A DNA stretch of 64,000 bases from contig CAJYNG010000001.1 of the NCBI GenBank assembly GCA_913775725.1, positions 1 through 64,000 on the forward strand, given 5' to 3'. Position 1 is the stretch's first letter; each line of letters begins with the position of its first letter. Shown one piece after another: positions 18,526 through 28,247 of this stretch. The notes beneath the pieces were generated by a model. It saw nothing but the letters and a program-made list of their open reading frames with translations. It was not told the DNA's origin and ran no database searches. Source of the stretch: an uncultured Stenotrophomonas sp. (GTDB lineage Bacteria > Pseudomonadota > Gammaproteobacteria > Xanthomonadales > Xanthomonadaceae). The position numbers and the translations under genes were made by a program.

Positions 18526-20415
18526 TTACGCCACGCGGCCGCGGCGTGCCCGTTCCAGGTGCACCAGCAGCAGCGAGATCGCCGCCGGCGTCATGCCCGG
18601 GATGCGCTGCGCCTGGCCGATGGTCTGCGGACGCACCCGCTCCAGTTTCTGCAGCGCTTCGGCCGACAGCCCGCGCACCGTCGCGTAATCGAACGCCTCA
18701 GCGATCGGCGTGGCTTCGTGCCGCTGCTGGCGCTCGATCTCCTCGCGCTGGCGGTCCAGGTAGCCGGCGTACTTCACGCCGATCTCCACCTGCTCGGCCA
18801 CTTTGGCGTCGGCTACCGCCGGGCCCAGCGACGGCACCTGCATCAGCTGCGCGTAGTCCAGCTCCGGGCGCTTGATCAGGTCCAGCACGTTGGTTTCGCG
18901 GCTGACCGCCACGCCCAGCGTGTCCTGCACTTCGCGGCCCAGCGCATTGGCCGGGGTTGCCCAAAGTGCACCCAGGCGTGCGCGCTCGGCGGCGACGGCG
19001 GCCTGCTTGGTCTCGAACGCGTTCCAGCGGCGGTCATCCACCAGGCCCATCTCACGGCCGGCCGGAGTCAGGCGCTGGTCGGCATTGTCCTCGCGCAGCT
19101 GCAGGCGGTACTCGGCGCGGCTGGTGAACATGCGGTACGGCTCGTTGGTGCCGTGGGTGATCAGGTCATCCACCAGCACGCCCAGGTACGCCTCGTCGCG
19201 GCGCGGGCACCAGCCGTCCAGCCCGCGCACCTGGCGTGCAGCGTTGAGGCCGGCCAGCAGGCCCTGCGCGGCGGCTTCTTCATAGCCGGTGGTGCCGTTG
19301 ATCTGGCCGGCGAAGAACAGGCCGTTGACCAGCTTGGTTTCCAGCGAGGCCTTCAGCCCGCGCGGGTCGAAGAAGTCGTACTCGATCGCGTAGCCGGGGC
19401 GGGTGATGTGCGCGTTCTCGAAGCCACGGATGCTGCGCACCATCTCCAGCTGCACGTCGAACGGCAGCGAGGTGGAGATGCCGTTGGGGTAGATCTCGAC
19501 GATGCCCAGGCCTTCGGGTTCGACGAAGATCTGGTGGCTGGCCTTCTCGGCGAAGCGCACCACCTTGTCTTCGATGGACGGGCAGTAGCGCGGGCCGATG
19601 CCCTCGATCTGGCCGCTGTACAGCGGCGAGCGGTGCAGCGCGTCGCGGATGATCTGGTGGGTCTGTTCGGTGGTGTGGGTGATCCAGCAGCTGACCTGCT
19701 GCGGATGCTCGTCCACCGAGCCGAGGAAGGACATCACCGGGCGCGGTGTGTCGCCCGGCTGCTCGTCCATCACGCTGTAGTCCAGCGAGCGGCCGTCGAT
19801 GCGCGGCGGCGTGCCGGTCTTCAGGCGGTCGACCTGGAACGGACGCTCGCGCAGGCGCGCGGCCAGCGTGGTGGCCGGCGGGTCGCCCATGCGGCCGGCG
19901 GCGTACTGGGTCGGGCCGACATGGATCTTGCCGGCCAGGAAGGTGCCGGCGGTCAGCACCACGGCTTCCGCGTCGAAGCGCAGGCCGGTCTGGGTGATGA
20001 CCCCGCGCACGGCGTCGCCTTCGATGATCAGGTCATCGACGGCGGCCTGGAACACGGTCAGGTTGGCCTGGCCTTCGACGATGGCGCGGATCGCCATGCG
20101 GTACAGGTTGCGATCGGCCTGGCAGCGGGTGGCGCGCACGGCCGGGCCCTTGGAGGCGTTCAACGTGCGCCACTGGATACCGGCGCGGTCGGCGGCATGC
20201 GCCATCGCACCGCCCAGGGCGTCGATCTCCTTGACCAGGTGGCCCTTGCCGATGCCGCCGATGGCCGGGTTGCAGCTCATCGCGCCCACCGTTTCGATGT
20301 TGTGGGTCAGCAGCAGGGTGCGCACGCCGGTACGGGCCGCGGCCAGCGCGGCTTCGGTGCCGGCGTGGCCACCGCCGATGACGATGACGTCGTAACGATG
20401 GAAGGACGGATTCAT
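18526..20415 (-). CDS. mnmG: tRNA uridine-5-carboxymethylaminomethyl modification enzyme MnmG (GidA)
   Basis: The 629-residue FAD protein works with MnmE to install carboxymethylaminomethyl groups on wobble U34 of certain tRNAs. It shows the N-terminal dinucleotide fold [20 protein letters not shown], the family motif [19 protein letters not shown], and the later [21 protein letters not shown] segment. The C-terminal helical MnmE-binding region is present. The gene is complete and full length. It is transcribed away from the structured intergenic region at 20.4-20.9 kb. Confidence 0.96.
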   Translation of the reverse strand: MNPSFHRYDVIVIGGGHAGTEAALAAARTGVRTLLLTHNIETVGAMSCNPAIGGIGKGHLVKEIDALGGAMAHAADRAGIQWRTLNASKGPAVRATRCQADRNLYRMAIRAIVEGQANLTVFQAAVDDLIIEGDAVRGVITQTGLRFDAEAVVLTAGTFLAGKIHVGPTQYAAGRMGDPPATTLAARLRERPFQVDRLKTGTPPRIDGRSLDYSVMDEQPGDTPRPVMSFLGSVDEHPQQVSCWITHTTEQTHQIIRDALHRSPLYSGQIEGIGPRYCPSIEDKVVRFAEKASHQIFVEPEGLGIVEIYPNGISTSLPFDVQLEMVRSIRGFENAHITRPGYAIEYDFFDPRGLKASLETKLVNGLFFAGQINGTTGYEEAAAQGLLAGLNAARQVRGLDGWCPRRDEAYLGVLVDDLITHGTNEPYRMFTSRAEYRLQLREDNADQRLTPAGREMGLVDDRRWNAFETKQAAVAAERARLGALWATPANALGREVQDTLGVAVSRETNVLDLIKRPELDYAQLMQVPSLGPAVADAKVAEQVEIGVKYAGYLDRQREEIERQQRHEATPIAEAFDYATVRGLSAEALQKLERVRPQTIGQAQRIPGMTPAAISLLLVHLERARRGRVA

Positions 20416-20554
20416 GGGGGCTGTTCAGCTGGGGGCAGGCGCGGCCAGGGCGGCGCCGGGGTGGCGATTTTAGCGCCATTCGGGGCCGGGACGTCGGTGC
20501 CGGCCGGCCGGCGTCGAAATCAGCCCTAAAGTTGGCAGGATTTTTGCAGATAAC

Positions 20555-20680
20555 CCAATAGCACCCACCGTGGCTGGCGCCGTAGGCGCCCGTGACCGGA
20601 ATTGGAACAGGGGCCGGTACAGGCGCACGGTGGGGGAGCAGAGGGCCGGCAGTCGGGGGACTGTCCGGCCCTGTTTTTTG
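20555..20680 (+). ncRNA. Candidate structured small RNA with intrinsic terminator
   Basis: The gap upstream of mnmG holds a nested fold on the plus strand. CCCACCGTG at 20564-20572 pairs with CACGGTGGG at 20626-20634. This closes a loop that contains hairpin GGCGCC/GGCGCC (20576-20590) and a weaker ACCGG/CCGGT stem. A terminator follows directly. No promoter with clear -35 and -10 boxes was found (TTGGCA at 20532 is a weak candidate), so the 5' end is a guess. No protein function is visible in any frame. Confidence 0.45.
20640..20680 (+). terminator. Rho-independent terminator
   Basis: AGGGCCGGCAG (20642-20652) pairs with CTGTCCGGCCCT (20661-20672) with one bulge, followed by G and six T residues (20674-20679). 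It points rightward although no annotated plus-strand gene precedes it, which is the main reason to suspect a small RNA. Confidence 0.75.
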
Positions 20681-20961
20681 CGGCTGTCGGGAAGGCGCCA
20701 TCCACGCATGGCGTGGATCTACTGAAGCTGGGGCCCTCGCCGGTTGGCGACCCGACAAAGCAGACGGCCCCGCATTGCGGGGCCGTCTGCCTTCAGAGGT
20801 GCCGACATCCGACAGGGCCGGAACAGGGGGGATCCAGATGTTCCTGTCGGATATCGACGTAGAGCTTTTTGCGGCGGCCCGTGTCGTTTTTGTCACTTTG
20901 TGACGCGGGCCGTCACTGTCCGCGTAGATTGCGGCTTAGACCGTGTGAAATGCAAGACGGT
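20681..20961. other. Intergenic region with SMAG-like stem and palindromes
   Basis: No gene is supported here. A SMAG-like stem CATCCACGCATGGCGTGGAT plus CTAC lies at 20698-20722. A perfect 13-base-arm hairpin CAGACGGCCCCGC/GCGGGGCCGTCTG lies at 20761-20789. A small palindrome GTCACTTTGTGAC lies at 20892-20904. Read on the minus strand the 20761-20789 stem is followed by CTTTG and could end the lipoprotein transcript from 20962. Confidence 0.6.
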
Positions 20962-21447
20962 TCAGCGCTCAACTGTGCGCTGCGTCGCACGATCCATGTT
21001 GCGCCAAGGGGAACCGTTCATCCTCGGCGCACTCGGTGCCGGTGCCGGACGGGCCTGCGCCGGAGGGGCCGAAGGCCGCACGCCGGACTGCGGCGGGCGG
21101 CGCATCGAGTCCATGTTCCGCCACGGCGAGCCACCGTTGTACGACGGTCGCGACGGCGGCGGCGGACGGTGCTCGCCACCATTGCCCGGGCGCGGCGGCG
21201 GGCGATGGTTGTGTGGCGGGCGGTAGATCGGGCGCGAGTAATACGGATTGCCGTAGCCGCCGTAGTAGCCGCCATAGCCACCGTAGTAGGGGCCGTAGTT
21301 GTAGGGATAGCCGGCCGGGTAGCGGTATTCCACCGACGGCGCACCGTGGTAGTAGCTGCCGCTGCGGCCGCCGCCGACATAGTCGTAGGTGGTGCAGCCG
21401 GTCAGGGCCAGCAACAGGCCACCGGCAAGCATCAGGCGCATTTTCAT
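20962..21447 (-). CDS. Tyr/Gly/Pro-rich lipoprotein of unknown function
   Basis: The 161-residue protein has a clear lipobox (LLALTGC, Cys18). The mature part opens with a Tyr/Gly-rich stretch (YPYNYGPYYGGYGGYYGGYG) and turns into a Pro/Arg/His-rich low-complexity region. A short motif, SPWRNMD, occurs twice (about residues 107 and 146). A good Shine-Dalgarno (GGGGGGA) lies 6 bases before ATG 21447. It is probably an outer-membrane-anchored, disordered protein. No function can be assigned. Confidence 0.7.
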   Translation of the reverse strand: MKMRLMLAGGLLLALTGCTTYDYVGGGRSGSYYHGAPSVEYRYPAGYPYNYGPYYGGYGGYYGGYGNPYYSRPIYRPPHNHRPPPRPGNGGEHRPPPPSRPSYNGGSPWRNMDSMRRPPQSGVRPSAPPAQARPAPAPSAPRMNGSPWRNMDRATQRTVER

Positions 21448-21606
21448 GGTGGGTCCCCCCAGAGGACGGGTATGCAGTCAGCTTCGGGCGCCAGCGTTGA
21501 ATCGGCCCTTAATTCCGCCGGCCAGGATGAATGGAGGCGTAGGGCTGCATGCTGGCATGACCTGTGTCCCGGTCGCCAGCGCGAAGCCATACGTTAATCT
21601 TGCGTC

Positions 21607-22569
21607 ATGAGCGATTCACTGTTGCCCCGCGCCGATGACGTCCTGCTTGCTGCGGCGAGGATCGCCCCGCAAGCCAGCGTGACGCCGGTGCTGCGCTCGC
21701 GCACGCTCGATGCGCTGGCCGGCGCGCAGCTGGCGTTCAAGGCCGAGCACCTGCAGCGCGGTGGCGCATTCAAGTTCCGTGGTGCCTGCAACGCGGTGTG
21801 GTCGCTGGAGGCCGATCGCGCCAGTGCCGGCGTGGTCACCCACTCCTCCGGCAATCACGGTGCCGCCCTGGCGCTGGCCGCGCGCACGCGTGGCATTCCT
21901 TGTCACGTGGTGGTGCCGGAAGGCGCGGTGGCGGCGAAGTTGGCCAATATTGCCCGCCATGGCGCCACGCTCTGGCACTGCCCGCCGACCATTGCCGACC
22001 GTGAGGCCACCTGCGCCAAGGTGCAGGCCGATACCGGCGCGACCCTGGTGCATCCCTATACGAACCCGGCGGTGATGGCCGGGCAGGGCACTGCCGCCCT
22101 GGAACTGCTGCACAGCGACGGCCCGTTCGATGTGCTGGTGGTGCCGGTGGGTGGTGGTGGCCTGGCCAGCGGTACTGCGCTGGCGCTGCAGCACGCCAGC
22201 CCGCAGACCCGCCTGGTGCTGGCCGAGCCAGCCGGAGCCGACGATACCGCGCGCTCGCTGGCTGCTGGCGAGCGCCAGGGCGCGTTCACCCCGGACACGA
22301 TCTGCGATGGACTGCGTACCCTGATCGGCGCGCCGAATTTCGAACTGCTGCGCGCGGCCGGTGCCGAGGTGATCGTGGTCGATGACGCGGCGACGATGGC
22401 CGCGATGCGCCTGCTGTGGGAGGTCCTCAAACAGGTGGTCGAGCCGTCCTCGGCCACCGTACTGGCCGCGGTGCTGGCACAGCCGCAACGTTTTGCCGGC
22501 CTGCGCGTGGGCCTGGTGCTGTCCGGCGGCAACGTCGACCTGCCCGCGTTGCGCTGGGGGGCGCCATGA
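21607..22569 (+). CDS. PLP-dependent threonine/serine dehydratase-like enzyme
   Basis: The 320-residue fold-type II PLP enzyme has Schiff-base Lys56 in GGAFKFRGACNA, the substrate/carboxylate loop SSGNHGAA, and the phosphate-binding glycine loop VPVGGGGLASG. SGGN near the C-terminus completes the family pattern. It lacks the ACT-like regulatory domain of biosynthetic IlvA, so it resembles catabolic threonine dehydratase or serine racemase. Motifs alone do not separate dehydratase from racemase. It overlaps the next gene by 4 bases. Confidence 0.85.
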   Translation: MSDSLLPRADDVLLAAARIAPQASVTPVLRSRTLDALAGAQLAFKAEHLQRGGAFKFRGACNAVWSLEADRASAGVVTHSSGNHGAALALAARTRGIPCHVVVPEGAVAAKLANIARHGATLWHCPPTIADREATCAKVQADTGATLVHPYTNPAVMAGQGTAALELLHSDGPFDVLVVPVGGGGLASGTALALQHASPQTRLVLAEPAGADDTARSLAAGERQGAFTPDTICDGLRTLIGAPNFELLRAAGAEVIVVDDAATMAAMRLLWEVLKQVVEPSSATVLAAVLAQPQRFAGLRVGLVLSGGNVDLPALRWGAP

Positions 22570-23198
22570 GCCGCGACCGGCATCGGCCTCGCACCGGCCT
22601 GCTGGGCTGGCTGTGGCGGCTGTTTGTCCTGCTGGTGATCTGGCTGCTGGGCGTGACTGCCTGGATCGTCTGGGTCGGCGAGCGCGACCAGGCCGCCAAG
22701 GCCGATGCCATCATCGTGCTGGGTGCGGCCGCCTATGACGCCAAGCCATCGCCGGTGTTCGAAGAACGTATCCGGCATGGACTGGACCTGTACGAGGCCC
22801 AGTACGCGCCGCTGCTGATCTTCACCGGCGGCTATGGCGGCACCGGTGCGCGCTTCTCCGAATCGCAGGTGGCGCGCCGCTACGCGCTGAAGCATGGCGT
22901 GCCGGACGATGCGATCCTGATCGAGACCGCTTCGCGCAACACCGTGCAGAACCTGGTCGAAGCCAAGCGGCTGATGGACCAGCGCGACCTGCACCGGGTG
23001 ATCATCGTCAGCGACCCGCTGCACATGGCGCGCGCGCTGCGCCTGAGCAAGGCACTGGGCATCGATGCGCTGGCCTCGTCCACGCCCAGCACGCGCTTCC
23101 GCAGCTTCCACACCAGCTGGCGCTTCCTGCTGCAGGAGATCTACTTCTTCCACCGCGACCTGGTGCGCCCGCCGCTGAGTTCGCCGGCCAATACCTGA
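22566..23198 (+). CDS. YdcF/SanA-type DUF218 membrane protein
   Basis: The 210-residue protein has one N-terminal membrane helix (LFVLLVIWLLGVTAWIVWVG) and a DUF218 domain. The motifs AIIVLGAAAYDAKPSPVF, IFTGGYGG, ETASRNTVQNLVEA and VIIVSDPLHMARALRLS are all typical. The family includes YdcF, SanA and ElyC, which have envelope-related roles; the catalytic activity here is unknown. ATG 22566 lies within the stop of the upstream enzyme (ATGAG), suggesting coupling. Confidence 0.85.
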   Translation: MSRDRHRPRTGLLGWLWRLFVLLVIWLLGVTAWIVWVGERDQAAKADAIIVLGAAAYDAKPSPVFEERIRHGLDLYEAQYAPLLIFTGGYGGTGARFSESQVARRYALKHGVPDDAILIETASRNTVQNLVEAKRLMDQRDLHRVIIVSDPLHMARALRLSKALGIDALASSTPSTRFRSFHTSWRFLLQEIYFFHRDLVRPPLSSPANT

Positions 23199-23247
23199 GC
23201 AGCTGCCGCTGCGCTCGCCCGGGTTGGCGTGCTGGCCATACTGCCTT

Positions 23248-23328
23248 TGGTAGGTGCCGACCTTGGTCGGCACGATGCTGGCGGCACCGCGATCTGATGG
23301 GTTGTGCCAACCAAGGTTGGCACCTACC
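23248..23328. repeat. SMAG repeat inverted pair
   Basis: GGTAGGTGCCGACCTTGGTC plus GGCAC (23249-23273) faces GTGCCAACCAAGGTTGGCAC plus CTACC (23304-23328). Two compensating changes (G:C to A:T) keep the second stem paired. It lies between the convergent ydcF-like and bioC genes. Confidence 0.88.
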
Positions 23329-23352
23329 AAAAGCAGACCCGCGATCGTTCGA

Positions 23353-24237
23353 TCAGCTCTGCTTGCGCCGGATCGGAATTGCCGACACCGGCACCGAAGC
23401 CACGTCATGTCCGCCTTCGCGGATCGGTGCGCCCGGGTCCGGTGCCCAGGCGTGGGCGTAGATCACTTCCCAGCTGCTCGGCAGCTTGCCGTCGGCGCGC
23501 CGCATCGGTTCATACGCCGCTGCCGCCGCCGCGAAACGGCTACGCCCGGTCAGTGTGTGGCGGCGGTCCACCCGCGCGTTGGTCGCGCCCATCGCGCGCA
23601 GTTCGCGCATCAGCGACGGCAGGTCGTCGTAGGTCAGCGTGAACAGATCGCGGTCCAGCACCGGGTCGCGGAAGCCGGCCATCATCAGTGCATCGCCGAA
23701 CTGGGCGATCTGCGCGAAGCGGCTCACGTGCGGGCGGTCATCGGCGGCCGCGAAGGCCTCGTTGAGTTCGATCAGGGTTTCCGGGCCGAAGGTGGAACAC
23801 AGCAGCAGGCCACCGGGCTTGAGCACGCGACGGAAGCCTGCGAACACCGCCGGCAGGTCGTCCACCCACTGCAGGCACAGGTTGCTGAAGATCACATCCA
23901 CGCTGTTGTCCGCCAACGGCAATGCGGCGGCGTCGCCGCACAGGCGCTGGAACGGCTTCCACCAGCCGGCCTGGCGTTTGGCCTGGTCCAGCATCGGCAG
24001 CGCCACGTCCAGCGCGATCACCTGCGCCTTCGGCCAGCGCTTTTTCATCAACGCGCTGGCGTGGCCGGTGCCGGCACCGATGTCCAGCACCACTTCGGGC
24101 TTGCGTGCCTCCAGGTAGTCCAGCGATTCGATCAGCCGCGACTGCACCTCGCGCTGCAGGGCGGCGGCAGCGTCGTAACTGGTAGCGGCACGCGCGAACG
24201 CGCGACGGACATGGCGGGCATCGAAGTGGGACGGCAT
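23353..24237 (-). CDS. bioC: Malonyl-[acyl-carrier-protein] O-methyltransferase BioC
   Basis: The 294-residue SAM-dependent methyltransferase masks the carboxylate of malonyl-ACP so that pimeloyl can be built by the fatty-acid machinery. It shows the N-terminal RRAFARAATSYDAAAALQREV of BioC, motif I VLDIGAGTGHAS, and the post-motif IFSNLCLQWVDDL that marks BioC. It is the last gene of the biotin operon, 12 bases after the SDR gene. Length is slightly above the E. coli enzyme because of a C-terminal extension ending in basic residues. Confidence 0.93.
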   Translation of the reverse strand: MPSHFDARHVRRAFARAATSYDAAAALQREVQSRLIESLDYLEARKPEVVLDIGAGTGHASALMKKRWPKAQVIALDVALPMLDQAKRQAGWWKPFQRLCGDAAALPLADNSVDVIFSNLCLQWVDDLPAVFAGFRRVLKPGGLLLCSTFGPETLIELNEAFAAADDRPHVSRFAQIAQFGDALMMAGFRDPVLDRDLFTLTYDDLPSLMRELRAMGATNARVDRRHTLTGRSRFAAAAAAYEPMRRADGKLPSSWEVIYAHAWAPDPGAPIREGGHDVASVPVSAIPIRRKQS

Positions 24238-24249
24238 TGCGAAAGTCTC

Positions 24250-25029
24250 TTAAAACGTACCGGGGTAGGCGCCGCCGTCGATCAGCAGGTTCTGCCCGGT
24301 GAGGTAACCGGCCTGTGCACTGCACAGGAAGGCGCAAGCGGCGCCGAATTCGTCCGGCGTGCCGAAGCGGCCGGCGGGAATCTGCTGGCGGCGGCGCTCG
24401 GCTACTTCGCCGGCATCGCCATCCTTACCCGCAGTGTGGGCGAAGTTGGCGCGCAGGCGGTCGGTGTCGAACTGGCCGGGCAACAGGTTGTTGATCGTGA
24501 CGTTGTGGGCCACCGTGCGGCGCGACAGGCCGGCAACGAAGCCGGTCAGGCCGCTGCGTGCACCGTTGGACAGCGCCAGGATGTCGATAGGTGCCTTCAC
24601 CGCCGACGAGGTGATGTTGACGATGCGGCCGAAGCCACGCGCGATCATCGCGTCCACGGTGGCGCGGATCAGCGCGATCGGCGCCAGCATGTTGGCATCC
24701 AGTGCGGCAATCCAGTCGTCGCGCTCGAAGGTGCGGAAATCGCCCGGCGGCGGGCCACCGGCGTTGTTGACCAGGATGTCCACCTGCGGGCAGGCGGCCA
24801 GCGCCGCCGTACGGCCGGCCTCGGTGGTGACGTCGGCGGCAACGGCGCGCACCTCACCGGCCCCGGGCAGTGCACGCAGTTCGTCGGCAGCGATCTGCAG
24901 TGCAGCCTCGCCACGGGCCACGATCACCACGTTCACGCCCTCGCGCACCAGCGCGCGTGCGCAGCCCAGGCCCAACCCCTTGCTTGCGCCGCAGACCAGA
25001 GCCCAGCGGCCGTTGATACCCAGATCCAT
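24250..25029 (-). CDS. SDR-family oxidoreductase homologue with altered catalytic residues
   Basis: The 259-residue protein has the Rossmann glycine motif CGASKGLGLG and the NNAG motif (ILVNNAGGPPPGDF), so nucleotide binding is likely. The catalytic Ser region is present (NITSSAVKAPID). The usual YxxxK is replaced: the aligned segment reads LALSNGARSGLTGF, which puts Ser at the Tyr position and Arg at the Lys position. Classical reductase chemistry is therefore doubtful. It sits inside the biotin operon between bioH and bioC with gaps of 29 and 12 bases. A role in biotin synthesis is possible but unproven. Confidence 0.85.
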   Translation of the reverse strand: MDLGINGRWALVCGASKGLGLGCARALVREGVNVVIVARGEAALQIAADELRALPGAGEVRAVAADVTTEAGRTAALAACPQVDILVNNAGGPPPGDFRTFERDDWIAALDANMLAPIALIRATVDAMIARGFGRIVNITSSAVKAPIDILALSNGARSGLTGFVAGLSRRTVAHNVTINNLLPGQFDTDRLRANFAHTAGKDGDAGEVAERRRQQIPAGRFGTPDEFGAACAFLCSAQAGYLTGQNLLIDGGAYPGTF

Positions 25030-25058
25030 GCGTCAATCCTGCGGAATTCGGAGGGGGC

Positions 25059-25838
25059 TCATTGTCCGCCATCGGCCGGTGACAGGGCGGCAACGAAGTG
25101 TTGCAGGGCGGCGGCCACTTCGTCGGCATGGCCAAGGAAGGGCGCGTGGCCGCCGTGGGTGATGGTCAGCGCCTGAGCGCCCGGGGCGAGTGCCGCGGCG
25201 GCCTGCATCGCCGCAGGAGACACCAGCCGGTCACGCTGGCCGGCGATCCACAGACTGGGTTTGCCCAGGGTCGGCAGTGCGCCGCGCAGATCGGTGCTTT
25301 CCAGCAGGCGCAGGCCTTCCAGCAGTGCGCGTTCGGTGGGCGCACCGCGCTCGACCAGGCGCTGGCGCAGCGTGCGCAGCTCCTCGCGGGCGTGCGCCGA
25401 GCCCATCACGTCCAGCGCGAGGAAGCGTTCCAGGGTGCCGGCGAAGTCGGTGGCCAACTCGCGACCGAATTGCTCGAACACGGCCGGTTCCACCGCATGT
25501 GGCCAGTCCTCGCCACGTACGAAGCGTGGCGTGGCGGCGATCATCGCCAGCCCGCGCACCTTCGGCAGCGTGGCCGCCGCATGCAGTGCGAACAGGCCAC
25601 CCAGCGACCAGCCGCACCACACCGCCGCCGGCGTGGCCGCGGCAATGGCGTTGACCACGTACGGCAGGCGCAGCGGCGTGGTGTCTTCGCGGCTGTGGCC
25701 GTGTCCGGGCAGGTCGACCAGATGCAGGGTGAACTGGTCCGCCAGGCGCTGCACCAGCGGCGCGAACACACCGCCCTGCAGGGCCCAGCCGTGGATCAGT
25801 ACCAGGTCCGGCCCACGGCCGGTGACTTCAATATGCAT
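25059..25838 (-). CDS. bioH: Pimeloyl-[acyl-carrier protein] methyl ester esterase BioH
   Basis: This alpha/beta hydrolase removes the methyl group added by BioC from pimeloyl-ACP methyl ester. The nucleophile Ser lies in CGWSLGG (about residue 78). The oxyanion region is LVLIHGWALQG, the Asp is in AGQRDRLV and the His in THGGHAPFLG. ATG 25838 (MHIEVTGRG) is chosen; the two-codon extension begins with TTG. The 259-residue length fits BioH. It lies 17 bases after bioF. Confidence 0.92.
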   Translation of the reverse strand: MHIEVTGRGPDLVLIHGWALQGGVFAPLVQRLADQFTLHLVDLPGHGHSREDTTPLRLPYVVNAIAAATPAAVWCGWSLGGLFALHAAATLPKVRGLAMIAATPRFVRGEDWPHAVEPAVFEQFGRELATDFAGTLERFLALDVMGSAHAREELRTLRQRLVERGAPTERALLEGLRLLESTDLRGALPTLGKPSLWIAGQRDRLVSPAAMQAAAALAPGAQALTITHGGHAPFLGHADEVAAALQHFVAALSPADGGQ

Positions 25839-25855
25839 GGGCAACGACGCGGAAC

Positions 25856-27079
25856 TCAGGCGAAAGCGGGCAACGGCGGTGGCGCGGCTTCACGCACGGC
25901 CAGGGTCACGCGATCGCGCGCGTTGGCGATGGCCTCCACCAGGCCACGCACCTGTTCCGGCGTGTGCAGCGCGGACAGTGTCACGCGCAGGCGTGCCTTG
26001 CCTTCCGGCACCGTCGGCGGGCGGATTGCACCAACCAGCCAGCCGGCCTGTTCCAGCGCCTTGGACATCGCCACGGCGGTGTGGTCATCACCGCACAGCA
26101 GCGGCTGGATCGGTGTGTCGGAGGCCATCAGATCCAGCCCATGACGACGCGCTTCACTGCGGAACAGTGCGATCAGGTCGGTCAGCTTGGTGCGGCGCCA
26201 GTGGTCGCGGCGCGCCAGGCGCACTGCTTCAAGCGCAGCAGCGGCCATCGCCGGTGGCACGGCGGTGGTGTAGATGTACGGGCGCGCGGTTTCGGCCAGA
26301 TGCTCGATCAGGTCGTCGCGGCCCAGCACCAGCGCACCGGAACCGCCCAATGCCTTGCCCAGCGTGACCAGTTGCAGCGGCACATCGTCCACGCCCAGCC
26401 CGGCGGCGGCCACGGCACCACGGCCATCACCGACCACGCCTACACCGTGCGCATCATCCACATAGAACAGCGCCTGCTGCAGGCGTGCCACAAGCGACAA
26501 TGCACGCAGCGGTGCGATGTCGCCATCCATGCTGAAAACACCATCGGTGGCCAGCATTGCCGCGCCATCGGGCGCGTGCCTGAGCTGACGCATTGCGCCT
26601 TCCGCATCCAGATGCGGATAACGGCGCAGACGTGCACCGGCCAACCGGGTGGCATCGAGCAGGCTGGCGTGGTTGAGCTTGTCCTGCACGCAGACATCAT
26701 TCTCTTCGCTCAGCAGTGCCTGCTGCACCGCCAGATTGGCGGCGAAGCCACTGCCGAACAGCAGCGCACGCGGGTAGCCCAGCCACTCGGCCATCTCGCG
26801 TTCCAGCGCCTCATGCAGCGCGTGGTGGCCGCAGACCAGGTGCGAGGCACCGGCGCCAGCGCCTTCGCGTGCGGCGGCGTCCTGCAGCGCGTTGACCACG
26901 CTGAACTGCTGGGCCAGGCCCAGGTAGTCGTTGCTGCAGAAGCCGGTCAGCCACTGGCCGTCCACTTCCAGGCGCACGCCATCACGACGGGTGACCGTGC
27001 GTCGCGGGCGGCGACGGCCTTGGGCATCGCGCAGAGCGCGCTGGGCGTGGAGGCGGGCGGTCAGGTCGGGGCGGGCCAT
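25856..27079 (-). CDS. bioF: 8-amino-7-oxononanoate synthase BioF
   Basis: The 407-residue PLP enzyme condenses pimeloyl-ACP with alanine. Family motifs include [10 protein letters not shown] near residue 47, HALHEALE, the FGSGFAAN pocket, [23 protein letters not shown], and the PLP Lys242 in [13 protein letters not shown] 27079 ([13 protein letters not shown]) is preferred; the 51-codon extension upstream overlaps the gap to bioB and has no family similarity. It follows bioB by 67 bases. Confidence 0.95.
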   Translation of the reverse strand: MARPDLTARLHAQRALRDAQGRRRPRRTVTRRDGVRLEVDGQWLTGFCSNDYLGLAQQFSVVNALQDAAAREGAGAGASHLVCGHHALHEALEREMAEWLGYPRALLFGSGFAANLAVQQALLSEENDVCVQDKLNHASLLDATRLAGARLRRYPHLDAEGAMRQLRHAPDGAAMLATDGVFSMDGDIAPLRALSLVARLQQALFYVDDAHGVGVVGDGRGAVAAAGLGVDDVPLQLVTLGKALGGSGALVLGRDDLIEHLAETARPYIYTTAVPPAMAAAALEAVRLARRDHWRRTKLTDLIALFRSEARRHGLDLMASDTPIQPLLCGDDHTAVAMSKALEQAGWLVGAIRPPTVPEGKARLRVTLSALHTPEQVRGLVEAIANARDRVTLAVREAAPPPLPAFA

Positions 27080-27146
27080 GGTGGCTGAATGCGTCGACGG
27101 GGCGGCTAGGGTAGCGCGTTGCCGCGGCGCCTGCTTGCGGCCCGTC

Positions 27147-28190
27147 TCAGGCCGCGTGAGCGCAGCCACAGCCGGGCGTATCGGCACTGATATCGGCGTG
27201 CACGGTACCGCCATGGTCGTGGCCTGCGGCATCCACCTGCACCGCCATCGGCTGCAGGCCCAGGCGTGCGAACAGGGCCAGGTCGCGTTCGCTTTCCGGA
27301 TTGCCGGTGGTCAGCAGTTTGTCGCCATAGAAGATCGAATTGGCACCGGCCAGGAAACACAGCGCCTGCAGCTCGTCGCTCATCGCCTCGCGCCCGGCCG
27401 ACAGCCGCACCATCGAGCGCGGCATGGCGATGCGCGCCACCGCGATCATGCGCACGAACTCGAACGGGTCCAGTTCGGCACTGCCATGCAGCGGCGTGCC
27501 CGCCACCTGCACCAGCTTGTTGATCGGTACTGAATCGGGATGCGCCGGCAACGTGGCCAGTGCCAGCAGCAGGCCGACGCGCTGCGCGCGCGTCTCGCCC
27601 ATGCCGACGATGCCGCCGCAGCAGGTCTTCAGGCCGGCATCACGCACGTGTTCCAGCGTATCCAGGCGGTCCTGGTACTGGCGCGTGTGGATGATCGAAT
27701 CGTAGTAGTCCGGCGCGGTGTCGAGGTTGTGGTTGTAGTAGTCCAGGCCTGCATCTTTCAGCGCACGCGCCTGCTCGCCGCTGAGCATGCCCAGCGTGGC
27801 GCAGGTCTCCAGGCCCAGTGCCTTCACCCCGGCGATCATCGCCGCCACCTTCGGGATGTCGCGGTCCTTCGGCGATCGCCACGCGGCACCCATGCAGAAG
27901 CGCGATGCACCGGCGGCCTTGGCCTGGCGTGCCTTGGCCAGCACCGCATCGGTGTCCATCAACTTCTGCGCGTTCACCCCGGTGCTGTAGCGCTGCGCCT
28001 GCGGGCAGTACGCGCAGTCTTCCGGGCAGCCGCCGGTCTTTACCGACAGCAGCGTGGACACCTGCACCTGCGAGGGGTCGAAGTGCTCGCGATGCACCGC
28101 TGTGGCGCGGAACAGCAGCTCGGGGAACGGCAGATCGAACAGCGCCTGCAGTTCGTCGTGTTGCCAGTCGTGGCGGATGGCAGCAGCCAT
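27147..28190 (-). CDS. bioB: Biotin synthase BioB
   Basis: The 347-residue radical-SAM enzyme inserts sulfur into dethiobiotin. The [4Fe-4S] ligands are Cys55, Cys59 and Cys62 in [12 protein letters not shown]. Further conserved parts include [18 protein letters not shown], and the Arg-containing [12 protein letters not shown] that binds the [2Fe-2S] cluster. The C-terminal tail ends in a His/Gly/Cys-rich segment (GCGCAHAA), an extra pair of cysteines not needed for catalysis. It is the first gene of the operon bioB-bioF-bioH-SDR-bioC; bioA and bioD are not in the window. Confidence 0.96.
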   Translation of the reverse strand: MAAAIRHDWQHDELQALFDLPFPELLFRATAVHREHFDPSQVQVSTLLSVKTGGCPEDCAYCPQAQRYSTGVNAQKLMDTDAVLAKARQAKAAGASRFCMGAAWRSPKDRDIPKVAAMIAGVKALGLETCATLGMLSGEQARALKDAGLDYYNHNLDTAPDYYDSIIHTRQYQDRLDTLEHVRDAGLKTCCGGIVGMGETRAQRVGLLLALATLPAHPDSVPINKLVQVAGTPLHGSAELDPFEFVRMIAVARIAMPRSMVRLSAGREAMSDELQALCFLAGANSIFYGDKLLTTGNPESERDLALFARLGLQPMAVQVDAAGHDHGGTVHADISADTPGCGCAHAA

Positions 28191-28247
28191 GGCGGGACCT
28201 TGGGTACGCGTGGAGCGAGGGCGGCAGTGTGGGTGGGTTGATGAACG

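Noticed and set aside
20592-20903. Short plus-strand frames in the gap upstream of mnmG
   Set aside because: They run through the terminator, the SMAG stem and the 13-base-arm hairpin, and their translations show no protein-like pattern or ribosome-binding site.
25839-25844. TTG start for BioH two codons upstream
   Set aside because: ATG 25838 starts the protein at the conserved MHIEV-type beginning, and TTG starts are rare.
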